Of a stretch of 64,000 nucleotides of DNA, positions 28,057-36,505 are shown in pieces. The stretch spans positions 1-64,000 of the forward strand of contig CALWLH010000033.1 in NCBI GenBank assembly GCA_944381475.1. Direction: 5' to 3'. The translations under genes and the position numbers were made by a program. Under the pieces are notes generated by a model, which saw only the letters and a program-made list of their open reading frames with translations, was not told where the DNA came from and made no database searches. The first letter of the stretch is position 1; each line of letters opens with the position of its first letter. Source of the DNA: an uncultured Lachnospiraceae bacterium (GTDB lineage Bacteria > Bacillota > Clostridia > Lachnospirales > Lachnospiraceae).

Positions 28057-29223
28057 ACAGCTGTAGACGATATTCCGAAGTCTTGGCTGGACATTTCCCT
28101 CCATGCTGGGATAAAGCTGCTGCATGTACACGATCACCAGCTCCTCCTCCGGGTCCGCCAGGAAAAAGGTTCCCGCCATGCCGTTCCAGCCAAATTCCCC
28201 CACATGGGACAGGCTGTCCCCCGCTGTGGGATCAATAAGGGTCCGCACCCCCAGCCCGTAGCCGTAGCCCATCAGCACCTCCCAGTCCATATCCTTTCTC
28301 TGAAGCGCGTTCAGATGATCCTTCCGCATCAGATTCACCGTGGCCGGGCTTAATATCCGCACCCCCTCCGGGCTTGTGCCCAGATTGCAGAGGGTCTGCC
28401 CAAATTTCATATAGTCGTTCAGGGTGCTGATAAGCCCCGCACCGCCGCTCTCAAAGCATTTGCCGTGGTACATGGGGCGGTTCTCCTCCGAATAAGTGCG
28501 ATAGCTGTTCTCCGCCTGATTATACTCCCAGAAGCTGGTGAGCCGTTCCCGCTTTTCCTCCGGCAGGTGAAAGCAGGTATCCTCCATTCCCAGGGGTTCA
28601 AAAATATGGTTGTTCATGTACTCCCCCAGGGCTTCCCCGCTCCACACCTCGATAAGCGCTCCCAGCACATCCAGGCAGTAGCTGTAATTCCAGTGCTCCC
28701 CCGGTTCAAAGAGCAGGGGCTGTTCTCCCAGCATATCCGCAAACTGCCTGGTGGTGTAGGTCTGGTTCGTCCTCCTTGCCAGCGCCTCATGGGCCTGGCT
28801 GGTGGCAATCTCCGCCGGATGATAAAGTCCTCCGTAGGTAAGGCCCGCAGTCATAGTAAACAGATCCCGCACCCGTATGGGATTTGCCGTGGGCACATTG
28901 CACCAGGAGTAGGTGTGGTTGTCCTTCATCTTCGCAATGGTCATATTCCAGAAAGATGGCAGATATTTTCCCACCGGATCGTTCATGAGAAAGGCCCCCT
29001 GCTCAAAAAGCTGCAGGGCTGCGGTCACCGTGATGGGCTTGGTCATGGAATAGAGCCGGAACATGGTTTGATCCGTCACCGGACGCCCCGCATCATCCAT
29101 AACCCCCACATGATGGCGGTAAACCTCATTCCCGTGATGGAGCACACCGCAGGACGCCCCTTTGATGTGAAACTCCGGCTCCAGCCGGTTTAAAAAAGCC
29201 GTTACTCTTGAAAAATCACTCAT
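28048..29223 (-). CDS. Beta-lactamase-family serine hydrolase (EstB/class C-like)
   Basis: A 391-residue cytoplasmic-looking enzyme (no signal peptide) of the serine beta-lactamase/esterase superfamily. The nucleophile motif SxxK is SMTK (about residues 59-62), a Tyr motif is HWNYSYCLDVLG, and the third motif region is LSHVGEFGWNGMAGTFF. Such proteins are usually esterases or peptidases rather than antibiotic hydrolases. It starts 18 bases after the carbohydrate-binding protein gene and is probably in its operon. Confidence 0.85.
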   Translation of the reverse strand: MSDFSRVTAFLNRLEPEFHIKGASCGVLHHGNEVYRHHVGVMDDAGRPVTDQTMFRLYSMTKPITVTAALQLFEQGAFLMNDPVGKYLPSFWNMTIAKMKDNHTYSWCNVPTANPIRVRDLFTMTAGLTYGGLYHPAEIATSQAHEALARRTNQTYTTRQFADMLGEQPLLFEPGEHWNYSYCLDVLGALIEVWSGEALGEYMNNHIFEPLGMEDTCFHLPEEKRERLTSFWEYNQAENSYRTYSEENRPMYHGKCFESGGAGLISTLNDYMKFGQTLCNLGTSPEGVRILSPATVNLMRKDHLNALQRKDMDWEVLMGYGYGLGVRTLIDPTAGDSLSHVGEFGWNGMAGTFFLADPEEELVIVYMQQLYPSMEGNVQPRLRNIVYSCLN

Positions 29224-29240
29224 GATTATCCCTTTCCTGT

Positions 29241-31088
29241 TTATCTTCTGGGCCCGCCTCCGCCGAAGCCTCCAAAGCCTCCTCCGGAGGAGCCTGCGCT
29301 GACGCTGTTTTGTGTGATGGATACAGTCTGGCCGCCGGCAGTGACGGTATAGGTTTCACCCTGTGTCAGATCCGGGCAGGAAAAGACCACACTGTTTCCA
29401 GACTTTGCGGCCTCATGGGAAAAAAGCACATTGCCGGATTCATCGGTAATGGCGATGGTATCCCCCGCCTGCCAGGAGCCGTTTAAATTTACTGTGAAGG
29501 AGCACTGGGAGGAGCTTTCCGAAAAGCTCTCCGCCATACCGGAGGCTCCAAGAGCCAGAATCGTCCCTCCTGAAACTTCCATCCCCGCGCCGCTGTCCAT
29601 GGCTCCATTGCCGCTGTTTGCGGGTCCGTCAATGACGATGGTTCCCCCCTCCGCATACAGCGTGCCGTTGCAGTCAATTCCATCGCCGCCGGCATTGATA
29701 TACAGACTGCCTCCCTGGAAGTACATATTTGCGCTGGCGTCCGCCTGGCCGCCCCAGCCAAAGTCCATACCTCCGCTGCTGCCGCCGGCGACATTGACCC
29801 CGTCGTCGCTGGAGGTGACGGAAATATCGCCGCCGGTGATATCAATTTCACCTGCCTCCAGCCCCTCGTAGGATTCTGTCACCGTAACTGTTCCGGCTGA
29901 TATGGACAGGCTCCCATCCCCGTGGATGCCGTCGTCCCCGGATGCTGTGGTTATATTACCGCCGGAAATATTTACATCCCCGTTGCTGTGGATGCCGTCA
30001 TCCGCGGTGTCGATGCTGATGGTTCCTCCGCTGATATTCACCGCCATACCAGCCTTTAATCCCTTTGTGCTGACGCTGGTCTCAGCGGAGAGGTCCCAGC
30101 CGCTGTCAGGACTGCCCCAGCCGTGGCCCCAGGTATCACCCGCGTGCTCTTTTGCCACGCCATTTGTCACCACAGCTACCTCCCCAGCAGTCACAGACAG
30201 CGTATTTTCTGCCTGGATCCCATCTCCGTAGCTGTTTACCTCCAGCGTTCCGCCAGTGATGTTCACATAGCCCTGTCCCTCCTCCAGGCCGTCGGACTTC
30301 ACGCCGTCATTGCCGGAAAGAATATTTACGCTGCCGCCGCTGATATTGACAGCTGTATTGGCCTTCAGACCATTGTTGACCGCCTGTATATCCAGGGCGC
30401 CTCCCTCGATGGTCAGGCTGTTCTTTGACTGGATTGCGTTGTTTACATAACCCTCCACAGTAAGGGCCCCCTCGCCGCAGATCACCATATCTGTTTTTGC
30501 GTGGAGCGTTCCGCCGGCGGCTGTCCCCTCTGCCCCAGCTTCCTCCTCATGGGGGTTGGCCGATATATCCGCAGGCGTTCCCGTCACCAGCGCATTGGCA
30601 GTATTTGGCGCCAGATAAATGGTAACGCTCCCTGCGCGCTCTATGCTCAGAGCCTCCTCTGTCCCGTTGGTGATGCTTACCCCGGAAAGGGAAAGAACCA
30701 CCTGAGCGTTTTCATCCGTCTCCACCAAAAGTCTTCCGTTTGAAAGACTGCCGCTGATCTGATAATACCCTCCCTGGGTGATCGTCACCAGGTTTCCATT
30801 CACAGTTACCCCTGTCCCGGCCGTGGAGGCATCGTCTGCAAGGGTCACCTGTACCCAGGATCCTTCTTCCGCCTCTTCCACCTTTTGGGCGGCAGTCCCC
30901 TTTTCTGAAGCTGTGTCATTGGCGGACGTCTCCGCGGCGGTTTCCCCATGATTTTGTTCTGCGGAGCTCTGATTTTCTGTATTCCCGCCGGTTCTGTTTC
31001 CATTTCCCAGAACCATGGCCCAGATTCCTGCCCCCAAAAGCAGCGCCACCACCGCAGCAATCGCTAAAATCTTTGTCGTCCTATCCAT
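29241..31088 (-). CDS. Membrane-anchored beta-helix carbohydrate-binding domain protein (Cthe_2159/DUF4353-like)
   Basis: A 615-residue surface protein. One N-terminal hydrophobic span (KILAIAAVVALLLGAGIWAM) anchors it, followed by a Ser/Thr/Glu-rich linker (to about residue 80). A long beta-helical region has many repeated NISGG and GDDGIH-type turns, and the Gly-rich tail is GGGFGGFGGGGPRR. This matches the carbohydrate-binding family typified by clostridial Cthe_2159, a polysaccharide-binding beta-helix. Start ATG 31088 has GGAGG five bases upstream. A good promoter lies at 31228-31256, with hairpin repeat R6 in the leader. Confidence 0.82.
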   Translation of the reverse strand: MDRTTKILAIAAVVALLLGAGIWAMVLGNGNRTGGNTENQSSAEQNHGETAAETSANDTASEKGTAAQKVEEAEEGSWVQVTLADDASTAGTGVTVNGNLVTITQGGYYQISGSLSNGRLLVETDENAQVVLSLSGVSITNGTEEALSIERAGSVTIYLAPNTANALVTGTPADISANPHEEEAGAEGTAAGGTLHAKTDMVICGEGALTVEGYVNNAIQSKNSLTIEGGALDIQAVNNGLKANTAVNISGGSVNILSGNDGVKSDGLEEGQGYVNITGGTLEVNSYGDGIQAENTLSVTAGEVAVVTNGVAKEHAGDTWGHGWGSPDSGWDLSAETSVSTKGLKAGMAVNISGGTISIDTADDGIHSNGDVNISGGNITTASGDDGIHGDGSLSISAGTVTVTESYEGLEAGEIDITGGDISVTSSDDGVNVAGGSSGGMDFGWGGQADASANMYFQGGSLYINAGGDGIDCNGTLYAEGGTIVIDGPANSGNGAMDSGAGMEVSGGTILALGASGMAESFSESSSQCSFTVNLNGSWQAGDTIAITDESGNVLFSHEAAKSGNSVVFSCPDLTQGETYTVTAGGQTVSITQNSVSAGSSGGGFGGFGGGGPRR

Positions 31089-31180
31089 GTCTTCCTCCAT
31101 CATCTGATCCAGTACAGCCTATCGTTAGCCCTGTAAGTCGTCTTTCAGACAGGGCATTTTAACACTGTAATTCACCTGTG

Positions 31181-31216
31181 GCAAGGGTGCCAAAACGTGA
31201 TTTGACACCCTTATCA
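31181..31216 (-). repeat. Dispersed hairpin repeat, divergent copy R6
   Basis: AAGGGTG...CAAA pairs with TTTG...CACCCTT (one extra unpaired base on each side), and the flank is TTATCA. Layout and sequence (GGGT..CAAAA..TTTGA..ACCC) resemble the R2/R3 copies, but with changes on both arms. It sits at the beginning of the predicted transcript of the carbohydrate-binding protein gene. The remainder of 31089-31396 contains only that promoter and the terminator below. Confidence 0.5.
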
Positions 31217-31227
31217 CATATGGGTTC

Positions 31228-31256
31228 ATTATAAGCATGAATTTTTGATTTGTAAA
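31228..31256 (-). promoter_or_regulatory. Sigma-A promoter of the carbohydrate-binding protein operon
   Basis: On the minus strand, TTTACA (31256-31251) and a perfect TATAAT (31233-31228) are 17 bases apart. The transcript would begin near 31221 and carry a leader of about 130 bases. Confidence 0.75.
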
Positions 31257-31330
31257 CAGGGTTCACAATTCCTTTAAAATTAGAAGCTCCTCCAAATGGA
31301 ACAGGCTGACTCCTGCCGGGCGTATCGCGC

Positions 31331-31371
31331 AAAATCAGGGCGCCGAAAAGAGTTTCCTCCTTTCGGCGCCC
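31331..31371 (-). terminator. Intrinsic terminator after the lipoprotein gene at 31.4 kb
   Basis: A perfect 11-bp stem GGGCGCCGAAA / TTTCGGCGCCC (31361-31371 with 31338-31348) is followed on the minus strand by TGATTTT and then by the post-terminator motif GCGCGATACGCCCGGC at 31315-31330. Confidence 0.8.
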
Positions 31372-31396
31372 CAGCGTTTCATCCCACTATCGCAGG

Positions 31397-32284
31397 CTAT
31401 TCCTGAATATATGTCATGTAATCCGGCGCTGTCTCCTCAATATAGCTGTACCAGCCAGATGTACCCTGTTCCTGACGAATTTCCTGTATGCGGATAAAAA
31501 AGGCGGATTCTCCGTCCAGACTGCTGACAACCTGGCCGTTTTCCCTCTGGCGGAGCTTTTTTACAACCTCCTCCAGCACCTTCGCCTTTGTGTCATCCGT
31601 CATCTTCTCAAATGTCTCATCCTCCGCCAGCAAAATCTCACAGAGCGTAATACCGCCATCCCTGATATATGCCTCCTCCTCATAGGCCTTCTGCTCCTGC
31701 TCATCCTCAAACTCTTCTAAGGGCATAAGCGCAAGCTCCTGATAGACCTGCAGCAGCGCCTCTGCGTAATCTCCTCTCTGGGCCGCCTCCTGCAGGGCAG
31801 CCATTTCACTGTTCATATAATCCATGAAATATCCCATCTGGTCAAACAGTGAATACCCACTCACATGAATATAATTGCAGCTAAGGGCAATAAGGTCAGC
31901 AGTGGATGCCCGATCCAGCGCCTCCTGGGGAATACGATAGGCAGCCGCCTTCTCCTCATCCCTCAGAGAAGAATACAAAAGCTCCTTCTGGTCAAAGGGG
32001 TAATCCAGCTTTCCCTCAGGAGAAATCCAGGCGTCCGCATCGTAGGAATAATCCGTCACCGCTGCGTCCTCTGTCGTATCTTCTGAAGCTTGTGAGGAAG
32101 CCGTCTCTTCCATCTGAGCAGCACCGCCTTGCATCTCCGTCACCGGTTCCTCTGTCTGTGCCTCTGAAGTATGCATTTGGGAAGCTGTATACATTCCCGA
32201 TGATTCTTGGCTATTTGTTCTTTCACTGCAGCCTTGCATCAGTATCATGATGCAGAAGCAAAGCAATATGCACCATTTTCTCAC
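31397..32284 (-). CDS. Lipoprotein with a domain shared by its upstream neighbour
   Basis: A 295-residue exported lipoprotein with signal peptide and lipobox MQGC (Cys19), then a Glu/Ser/Thr-rich linker to about residue 80. The region from residue about 85 (SPEGKLDYPFDQKELLYSSL ... IPQEALDRASTADLIALS) resembles residues 45-150 of the adjacent upstream protein, so the two are probably related. Function is unknown. Translation starts at GTG 32284, after an eight-G run that serves as the ribosome binding site. Confidence 0.7.
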   Translation of the reverse strand: MRKWCILLCFCIMILMQGCSERTNSQESSGMYTASQMHTSEAQTEEPVTEMQGGAAQMEETASSQASEDTTEDAAVTDYSYDADAWISPEGKLDYPFDQKELLYSSLRDEEKAAAYRIPQEALDRASTADLIALSCNYIHVSGYSLFDQMGYFMDYMNSEMAALQEAAQRGDYAEALLQVYQELALMPLEEFEDEQEQKAYEEEAYIRDGGITLCEILLAEDETFEKMTDDTKAKVLEEVVKKLRQRENGQVVSSLDGESAFFIRIQEIRQEQGTSGWYSYIEETAPDYMTYIQE

Positions 32285-32299
32285 AAAAATCCCCCCCCC

Positions 32300-33544
32300 T
32301 TACTTTAAGTGATAATATTTCAGATTTTGGCCTGAAGAATAATAAGGATTATGTTTTTCGTAATGCGCAACTATAGGTTCGCTCCCCCATTTTGATATTA
32401 TGTACGCCTCAGGATAATTTACAGTATCATATGGATAATCCATGCCGGTTTGCGTTACTATTCCTGAATGTTGAGAATAAAGAACTATCCAACCAATTTT
32501 CGCTGTACTACTCTTTTCATAACTTGGATCACTTGTAAAAGGTCCAACCGAAAGTAAAGTAAGATATTGATAGGTATTAGGATATAAATCTTGTAGCCAT
32601 GCAAAGGAGTGACAATTGAACGTTTTTGACGCTATTGAAACTTGGCTCGCATGATATTTTGCAATAAGGCTTGAATATGTGGACGGATCAGCATATTCAA
32701 AATTAGTATCGTATATGCAAGTCGCAGTATTTCCTCCAGGCGTGCTAATTACATAATTATTATTTACGGTTTCTATTGCATATGAGTTTTCTTCAAACAA
32801 AGCAGTATATAGTTGCCCCTCTTCTTCCTGAATCAATTGCAAAACTTGAACTGGATTCGTTGTTTTATAATATGTCGATTTATTTTTTTGCTCCAATTTC
32901 ACCGCATAAGCTTCTGCAAATCTATTCATATCATTAGAAGAACCCTTACTTTCCAAAACATCCTTTAATAACATTTCGAGGATATCAATTGTTTCATATA
33001 CAGCGGCATCCCTGTAAATTAACTCGTGATTTTCTGGATTATGTATAAAATTATTATAATTTTCTATATAATCATCACCGGACATTATTGATGTATAATC
33101 TAAAATTTTCTGTCTTGGTATGTTATATGCTTTATATGCGTTAAGCAGAACGACTATGCTGTCTTCTCTATCTAACATTTCTGATATTCCATTAAATTGG
33201 TTCTTAATTTGGTAATACCCATCCTCAATGGAATCATAAGCATGTATATCGCACAAAAGAGAATAATCTAATATTAATTCTAGTAACTCCTCAGTTGAGA
33301 TTTTATGTAATATACTATTAGGAATCTGGGTCACACTACGCATATCCTCCACACTGACTAACGCATCCCACTCAGAATCCAAAGCAGTAATAGGATAATC
33401 GTAACTTCCATCCAACTGAACCCAAGCATTTTCAATAATCGTATTAGAGTCAGCAGAATATTCATTTACTTCAGTGTCTGCCACAACTAAACTACTACTT
33501 GTCATGGTTAATGTTAATAAAAAAGCAAAAAGCTTCTTAACCAT
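32300..33544 (-). CDS. Secreted protein with papain-like (NlpC/P60-type) C-terminal domain
   Basis: A 414-residue protein with a cleavable signal peptide (MVKKLFAFLLTLTMTSSSLV). The N-terminal domain (LDGSYDYPITALDSEW ... IPNSILHKISTEELLELI) is shared with the next gene. The C-terminal part contains NCHSFAWLQDLYP, GWIVLYSQHSGIVT and ISKWGSEPIVAH. This Cys-His pattern is seen in papain-fold peptidase/amidase-like domains of Firmicutes. The gene is much richer in A+T than its surroundings, suggesting acquisition. The start at ATG 33544 is favoured by the signal peptide. Confidence 0.7.
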   Translation of the reverse strand: MVKKLFAFLLTLTMTSSSLVVADTEVNEYSADSNTIIENAWVQLDGSYDYPITALDSEWDALVSVEDMRSVTQIPNSILHKISTEELLELILDYSLLCDIHAYDSIEDGYYQIKNQFNGISEMLDREDSIVVLLNAYKAYNIPRQKILDYTSIMSGDDYIENYNNFIHNPENHELIYRDAAVYETIDILEMLLKDVLESKGSSNDMNRFAEAYAVKLEQKNKSTYYKTTNPVQVLQLIQEEEGQLYTALFEENSYAIETVNNNYVISTPGGNTATCIYDTNFEYADPSTYSSLIAKYHASQVSIASKTFNCHSFAWLQDLYPNTYQYLTLLSVGPFTSDPSYEKSSTAKIGWIVLYSQHSGIVTQTGMDYPYDTVNYPEAYIISKWGSEPIVAHYEKHNPYYSSGQNLKYYHLK

Positions 33545-33752
33545 ACATCTCTTCCCTCTCTTCATTATTTTAGTTTTTTCTGTCTATATTATTCCATAAC
33601 TATTATGGGATTTTTGACTTGCTATTTTCCGCTTATCACCAGTTTTATTATATGTCAACACTACATTCATTCATTTTTTAAAATCTTAAATAATTTTTTT
33701 GATTTGACAGTTTTTTCTGACACTATGAATATATTACGAACTAACCCGCTTA

Positions 33753-34841
33753 CTAAATCGATTTTATCATACCCATTCCTCTCAAACACGCCTCATCCAA
33801 GGGATAGGGGCACAGAGCCAGCTTTCCGATATTTTTTGCCGTCTCCTCCACCGCCCGGTCAAGAACTCCCGCATCAATTTCTGTCTTGCCGCAGACCTTC
33901 AGGTAAAAAGCCGCAAGCTCCTCCGTCCCCGAAAAGCCCATCAGCGCCAACAGCGCATTTTTCTCCTCCTTTTTCGCGCCCTTTATATATCCAGGAAGAA
34001 AATATCCCACAGCCTTTCCGTGGGGAATCCCCAGCTCATAGGTGAGGGCGTAGCTTAGAGCGTGGGGAATAGCGGTTCCTGTGTGGGCGATGGCCATACC
34101 TCCCAGGGTGGAGGCCATCATGAGATGGTGCAGATCCGCCTCCTCCATCTTTCGCCGCCCCAAAAGAACGTCCTTGCTCAGGGACCAGATCACCAGTCCC
34201 TCCCGCACCAGCATCCGGCTGTAGTCCGTAGCGTTGGTGTTTAGATAGCTCTCCACCAGGTGCCCCAGAGCGTCCACCGCCGTGTTGCAGATCAGGCTGT
34301 GGGGGGCCGACAGAAGGTATCTCACATCTATCAGAGCCAGCTTTGGGAATACCCGGTGGGCAATAGAGGCCTTCGTGCGCTTCTCATGCCTGGTGAGCAC
34401 GGAAACCGCTGTTACCTCGGAGCCGGTGCCGCAGGTGGAAGGGATGGCGGCCACCGGAAGACTGCCGGTCTGTTCCGGTTCCTCATACAAAAAATCCGCC
34501 CCTTTATCCTTATAGCAGAGCATCACCGCCACCGCCTTGGCAGCATCCAAGGGCGAACCGCCCCCGATGCCGATCACAAAATCCACACCCGCAGAAAGAC
34601 CCAGCCTTCTGGCGGCCATCACCGTCTCCACAGAAGGGTTCTCCTCCACATCCTCAAAGAGGAGCCAGTCTACCCCCTCTTCCCTTAGGGCCTTCTCCAC
34701 ATCCCCCAGAGCCCCGCAGGCCTTCGCGCTGCTTTTCCCTGTAAGAATCAGAGCCTTTCTGCCTAAAGCGGCCAGTTCCTTTCTGTGGTTCCATACACAG
34801 TTGTTCTCCTCATAGACCGTCACCGGCATATAAAACTTCAT
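33753..34841 (-). CDS. Iron-containing alcohol dehydrogenase
   Basis: A 362-residue group III metal-dependent dehydrogenase. It has the nucleotide-binding GIGGGSPLDAAKA, PSTCGTGSEVT, and the metal-ligand region DALGHLVESYLN with HALSYALTYELGIPHG. Start ATG 34841 has AGGAGG six bases upstream; the longer open frame is non-coding. It follows the opp terminator and so is probably a separate unit. Substrate is uncertain (butanol, propanediol or lactaldehyde type reactions are all possible). The 208 bases downstream to the next gene are A+T-rich with no recognisable gene. Confidence 0.9.
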   Translation of the reverse strand: MKFYMPVTVYEENNCVWNHRKELAALGRKALILTGKSSAKACGALGDVEKALREEGVDWLLFEDVEENPSVETVMAARRLGLSAGVDFVIGIGGGSPLDAAKAVAVMLCYKDKGADFLYEEPEQTGSLPVAAIPSTCGTGSEVTAVSVLTRHEKRTKASIAHRVFPKLALIDVRYLLSAPHSLICNTAVDALGHLVESYLNTNATDYSRMLVREGLVIWSLSKDVLLGRRKMEEADLHHLMMASTLGGMAIAHTGTAIPHALSYALTYELGIPHGKAVGYFLPGYIKGAKKEEKNALLALMGFSGTEELAAFYLKVCGKTEIDAGVLDRAVEETAKNIGKLALCPYPLDEACLRGMGMIKSI

Positions 34842-34870
34842 ATCAATCCTCCTAAATCCAGTAGAGAAAA

Positions 34871-34897
34871 GAGGCGGCGCACCCACTGCGCCACCCC
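34871..34897 (-). terminator. Intrinsic terminator of the oligopeptide transporter operon
   Basis: An 11-bp stem (34887-34897 with 34871-34881, G-U pairs included) with a five-base loop is followed on the minus strand by TTTTC. A second GC-rich hairpin (around 34936-34957) precedes it. Both lie between the DUF3899-like gene and the alcohol dehydrogenase. Confidence 0.75.
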
Positions 34898-34973
34898 TTA
34901 AAAAACAGACAAATTCTATTAAACCTTCGCTCCATCGCCCGGGCACTGATTGCCCGGCGCTGTCAGCATCCCG

Positions 34974-35408
34974 TTAACCATACATCTCATACCAGAAAAC
35001 AGTAAGGACGATGCTCACCGCCAACAGAAAAAGTCCCGCAAAAAATGTGGATTTCAGAGAACGCTCCCGGCGCTTCCTGCGGTGCTCCTCCTGATACTCA
35101 TAGTAATCTCCCGTGGCATCTCGCACCATGCCGGGAATCAGGGCGTGAAGCGCCCGCCTTACGGCAAAGCCAAATATATCAAAAAACCCGGTGGTGCTGA
35201 CCCACAGGAGGGAGCCGATGCACAGATACAGCAGAGCGATGATGCTGAAGGCATCGTCGATTGCCCGCAGCCTGTCCGCCGGTTCCTGGGGCAGATCCCG
35301 CAGAAGAATGATGCCTCCCACCAAAAGCAATGCCACCGCCAGCTGAATGAGCCAGGATTTCCAGCTTATAAAAGGCTTTTTATCCCGCTCCTTGCCTTGA
35401 CTCGTCAT
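34974..35408 (-). CDS. DUF3899-like small membrane protein
   Basis: A 144-residue protein with three hydrophobic segments (about residues 18-36, 52-72 and 120-140) and a basic Arg/Lys-rich stretch (EEHRRKRRERSLK) before the last span. It resembles DUF3899 membrane proteins. Its ATG overlaps the stop of the OppF-like gene by four bases, so it is translated with the transporter and may be an accessory subunit; that role is inferred from position only. Confidence 0.65.
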   Translation of the reverse strand: MTSQGKERDKKPFISWKSWLIQLAVALLLVGGIILLRDLPQEPADRLRAIDDAFSIIALLYLCIGSLLWVSTTGFFDIFGFAVRRALHALIPGMVRDATGDYYEYQEEHRRKRRERSLKSTFFAGLFLLAVSIVLTVFWYEMYG

Positions 35409-36505
35409 CCTTCCTCCACCTGCTTCTTGTAACGCTCAAACTCCGCCTGATTGCAGTGGACGAAATGTCCTGGAAGAACCTCCCGGAATGCAGGCTTGTC
35501 GGTGCTGTAATCATGCTCCTTCAGAGGCTCATAGGTAATACGCCTCCTCTGCTTTTCGTATTCCGGGTCCGGAAGGGGGATGGCGGAAAGCAGGGATCTG
35601 GTGTAGGGGTGAAGGGGATGCTTAAACAGCTCGTCCGACGTGGCCAGCTCCACCATCTTGCCATAATACATGACCCCGATCCTGTCGGAAAAATACTTTA
35701 CCACGGACAGGTCATGGGCAATAAAGAGAATGGTCAGTCCCATCTGGTGACGAAGATCATCCAGCAGATTGATCACCTGGGCCTGGATGGACACATCCAG
35801 TGCGGATACCGGCTCATCGGCAATGATCAGCTCCGGCTCCATAATCACCGCCCGGGCCACGCCGATACGCTGTCTCTGTCCGCCGGAGAATTCATGGGGA
35901 TAGCGGCCTGCGTGCTCCCGCACAAGCCCAACCAGCTCCAGCACATTATAAACCTTCTCAACAATCTCCGCCCTATTCTTCTTCCCCTGAATCACAAGAC
36001 CCTCCGCAATAATCTGCTGTACGGTCATACGGGGATCCAGAGAGGCGATAGGGTCCTGGAAGATCATCTGGATATCAGTGACGGTCTTATGACGTTTATG
36101 ATCCGCCTTTGCAGACTTGATTTCCTTCCTCTGGGCAGCAATATACTCCTCCAGCTCCTTCTTCTTCTCTTCGATTTTCTTCTTCTTTTCCTCCAGGGAG
36201 CCCTCGCCCCCCTCAATGGCGGCGATCTCCCTGCGGCTGTTTGCCTTTGCCGTCTGTATATTATCCTTGTAGGATTTTGTTCCGGCGGCTATACGCTCGC
36301 CCTTAAAGTACACACTTCCAGAGGTGATGTCATAGAGCTTGATGATGGAGCGGCCCGTGGTGGTCTTTCCGCAGCCGGACTCTCCTACCAGGCCGAAAAC
36401 CTCTCCCTTTTTGATGTCAAAGGAGACGTCATCCACCGCTTTATTGTCCTTAAAATACTGACACAGATGCTCAACCCTTAAGATTACCTCGTCCTGCTCA
36501 GCCAT
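35405..36505 (-). CDS. oppF: Oligopeptide ABC transporter ATP-binding protein (OppF-like) with coiled-coil insert
   Basis: A 366-residue ATPase energising peptide import. Walker A is GESGCGKT (41-48), Q-loop FQDP (149-152), signature FSGGQRQR and Walker B IIADEP. Between Walker A and the Q-loop lies a charged insert of about 70 residues (73-142, rich in Lys/Glu, e.g. [16 protein letters not shown]), predicted coiled coil and absent from ordinary OppF. Of the C-terminal Fe-S cysteines of the family, only one (GHFVHC) remains. Start ATG 36505 overlaps the upstream gene by eight bases. Confidence 0.92.
   Translation of the reverse strand: MAEQDEVILRVEHLCQYFKDNKAVDDVSFDIKKGEVFGLVGESGCGKTTTGRSIIKLYDITSGSVYFKGERIAAGTKSYKDNIQTAKANSRREIAAIEGGEGSLEEKKKKIEEKKKELEEYIAAQRKEIKSAKADHKRHKTVTDIQMIFQDPIASLDPRMTVQQIIAEGLVIQGKKNRAEIVEKVYNVLELVGLVREHAGRYPHEFSGGQRQRIGVARAVIMEPELIIADEPVSALDVSIQAQVINLLDDLRHQMGLTILFIAHDLSVVKYFSDRIGVMYYGKMVELATSDELFKHPLHPYTRSLLSAIPLPDPEYEKQRRRITYEPLKEHDYSTDKPAFREVLPGHFVHCNQAEFERYKKQVEEG

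Noticed and set aside
28048..29223. Antibiotic-resistance beta-lactamase
   Set aside because: It has the SxxK fold but no signal peptide, and a motif set closer to esterase-type serine hydrolases; resistance cannot be claimed.
35456..36481. 341-residue plus-strand open frame opposite oppF
   Set aside because: Antisense shadow of the ATPase gene; no start signal or family motif.
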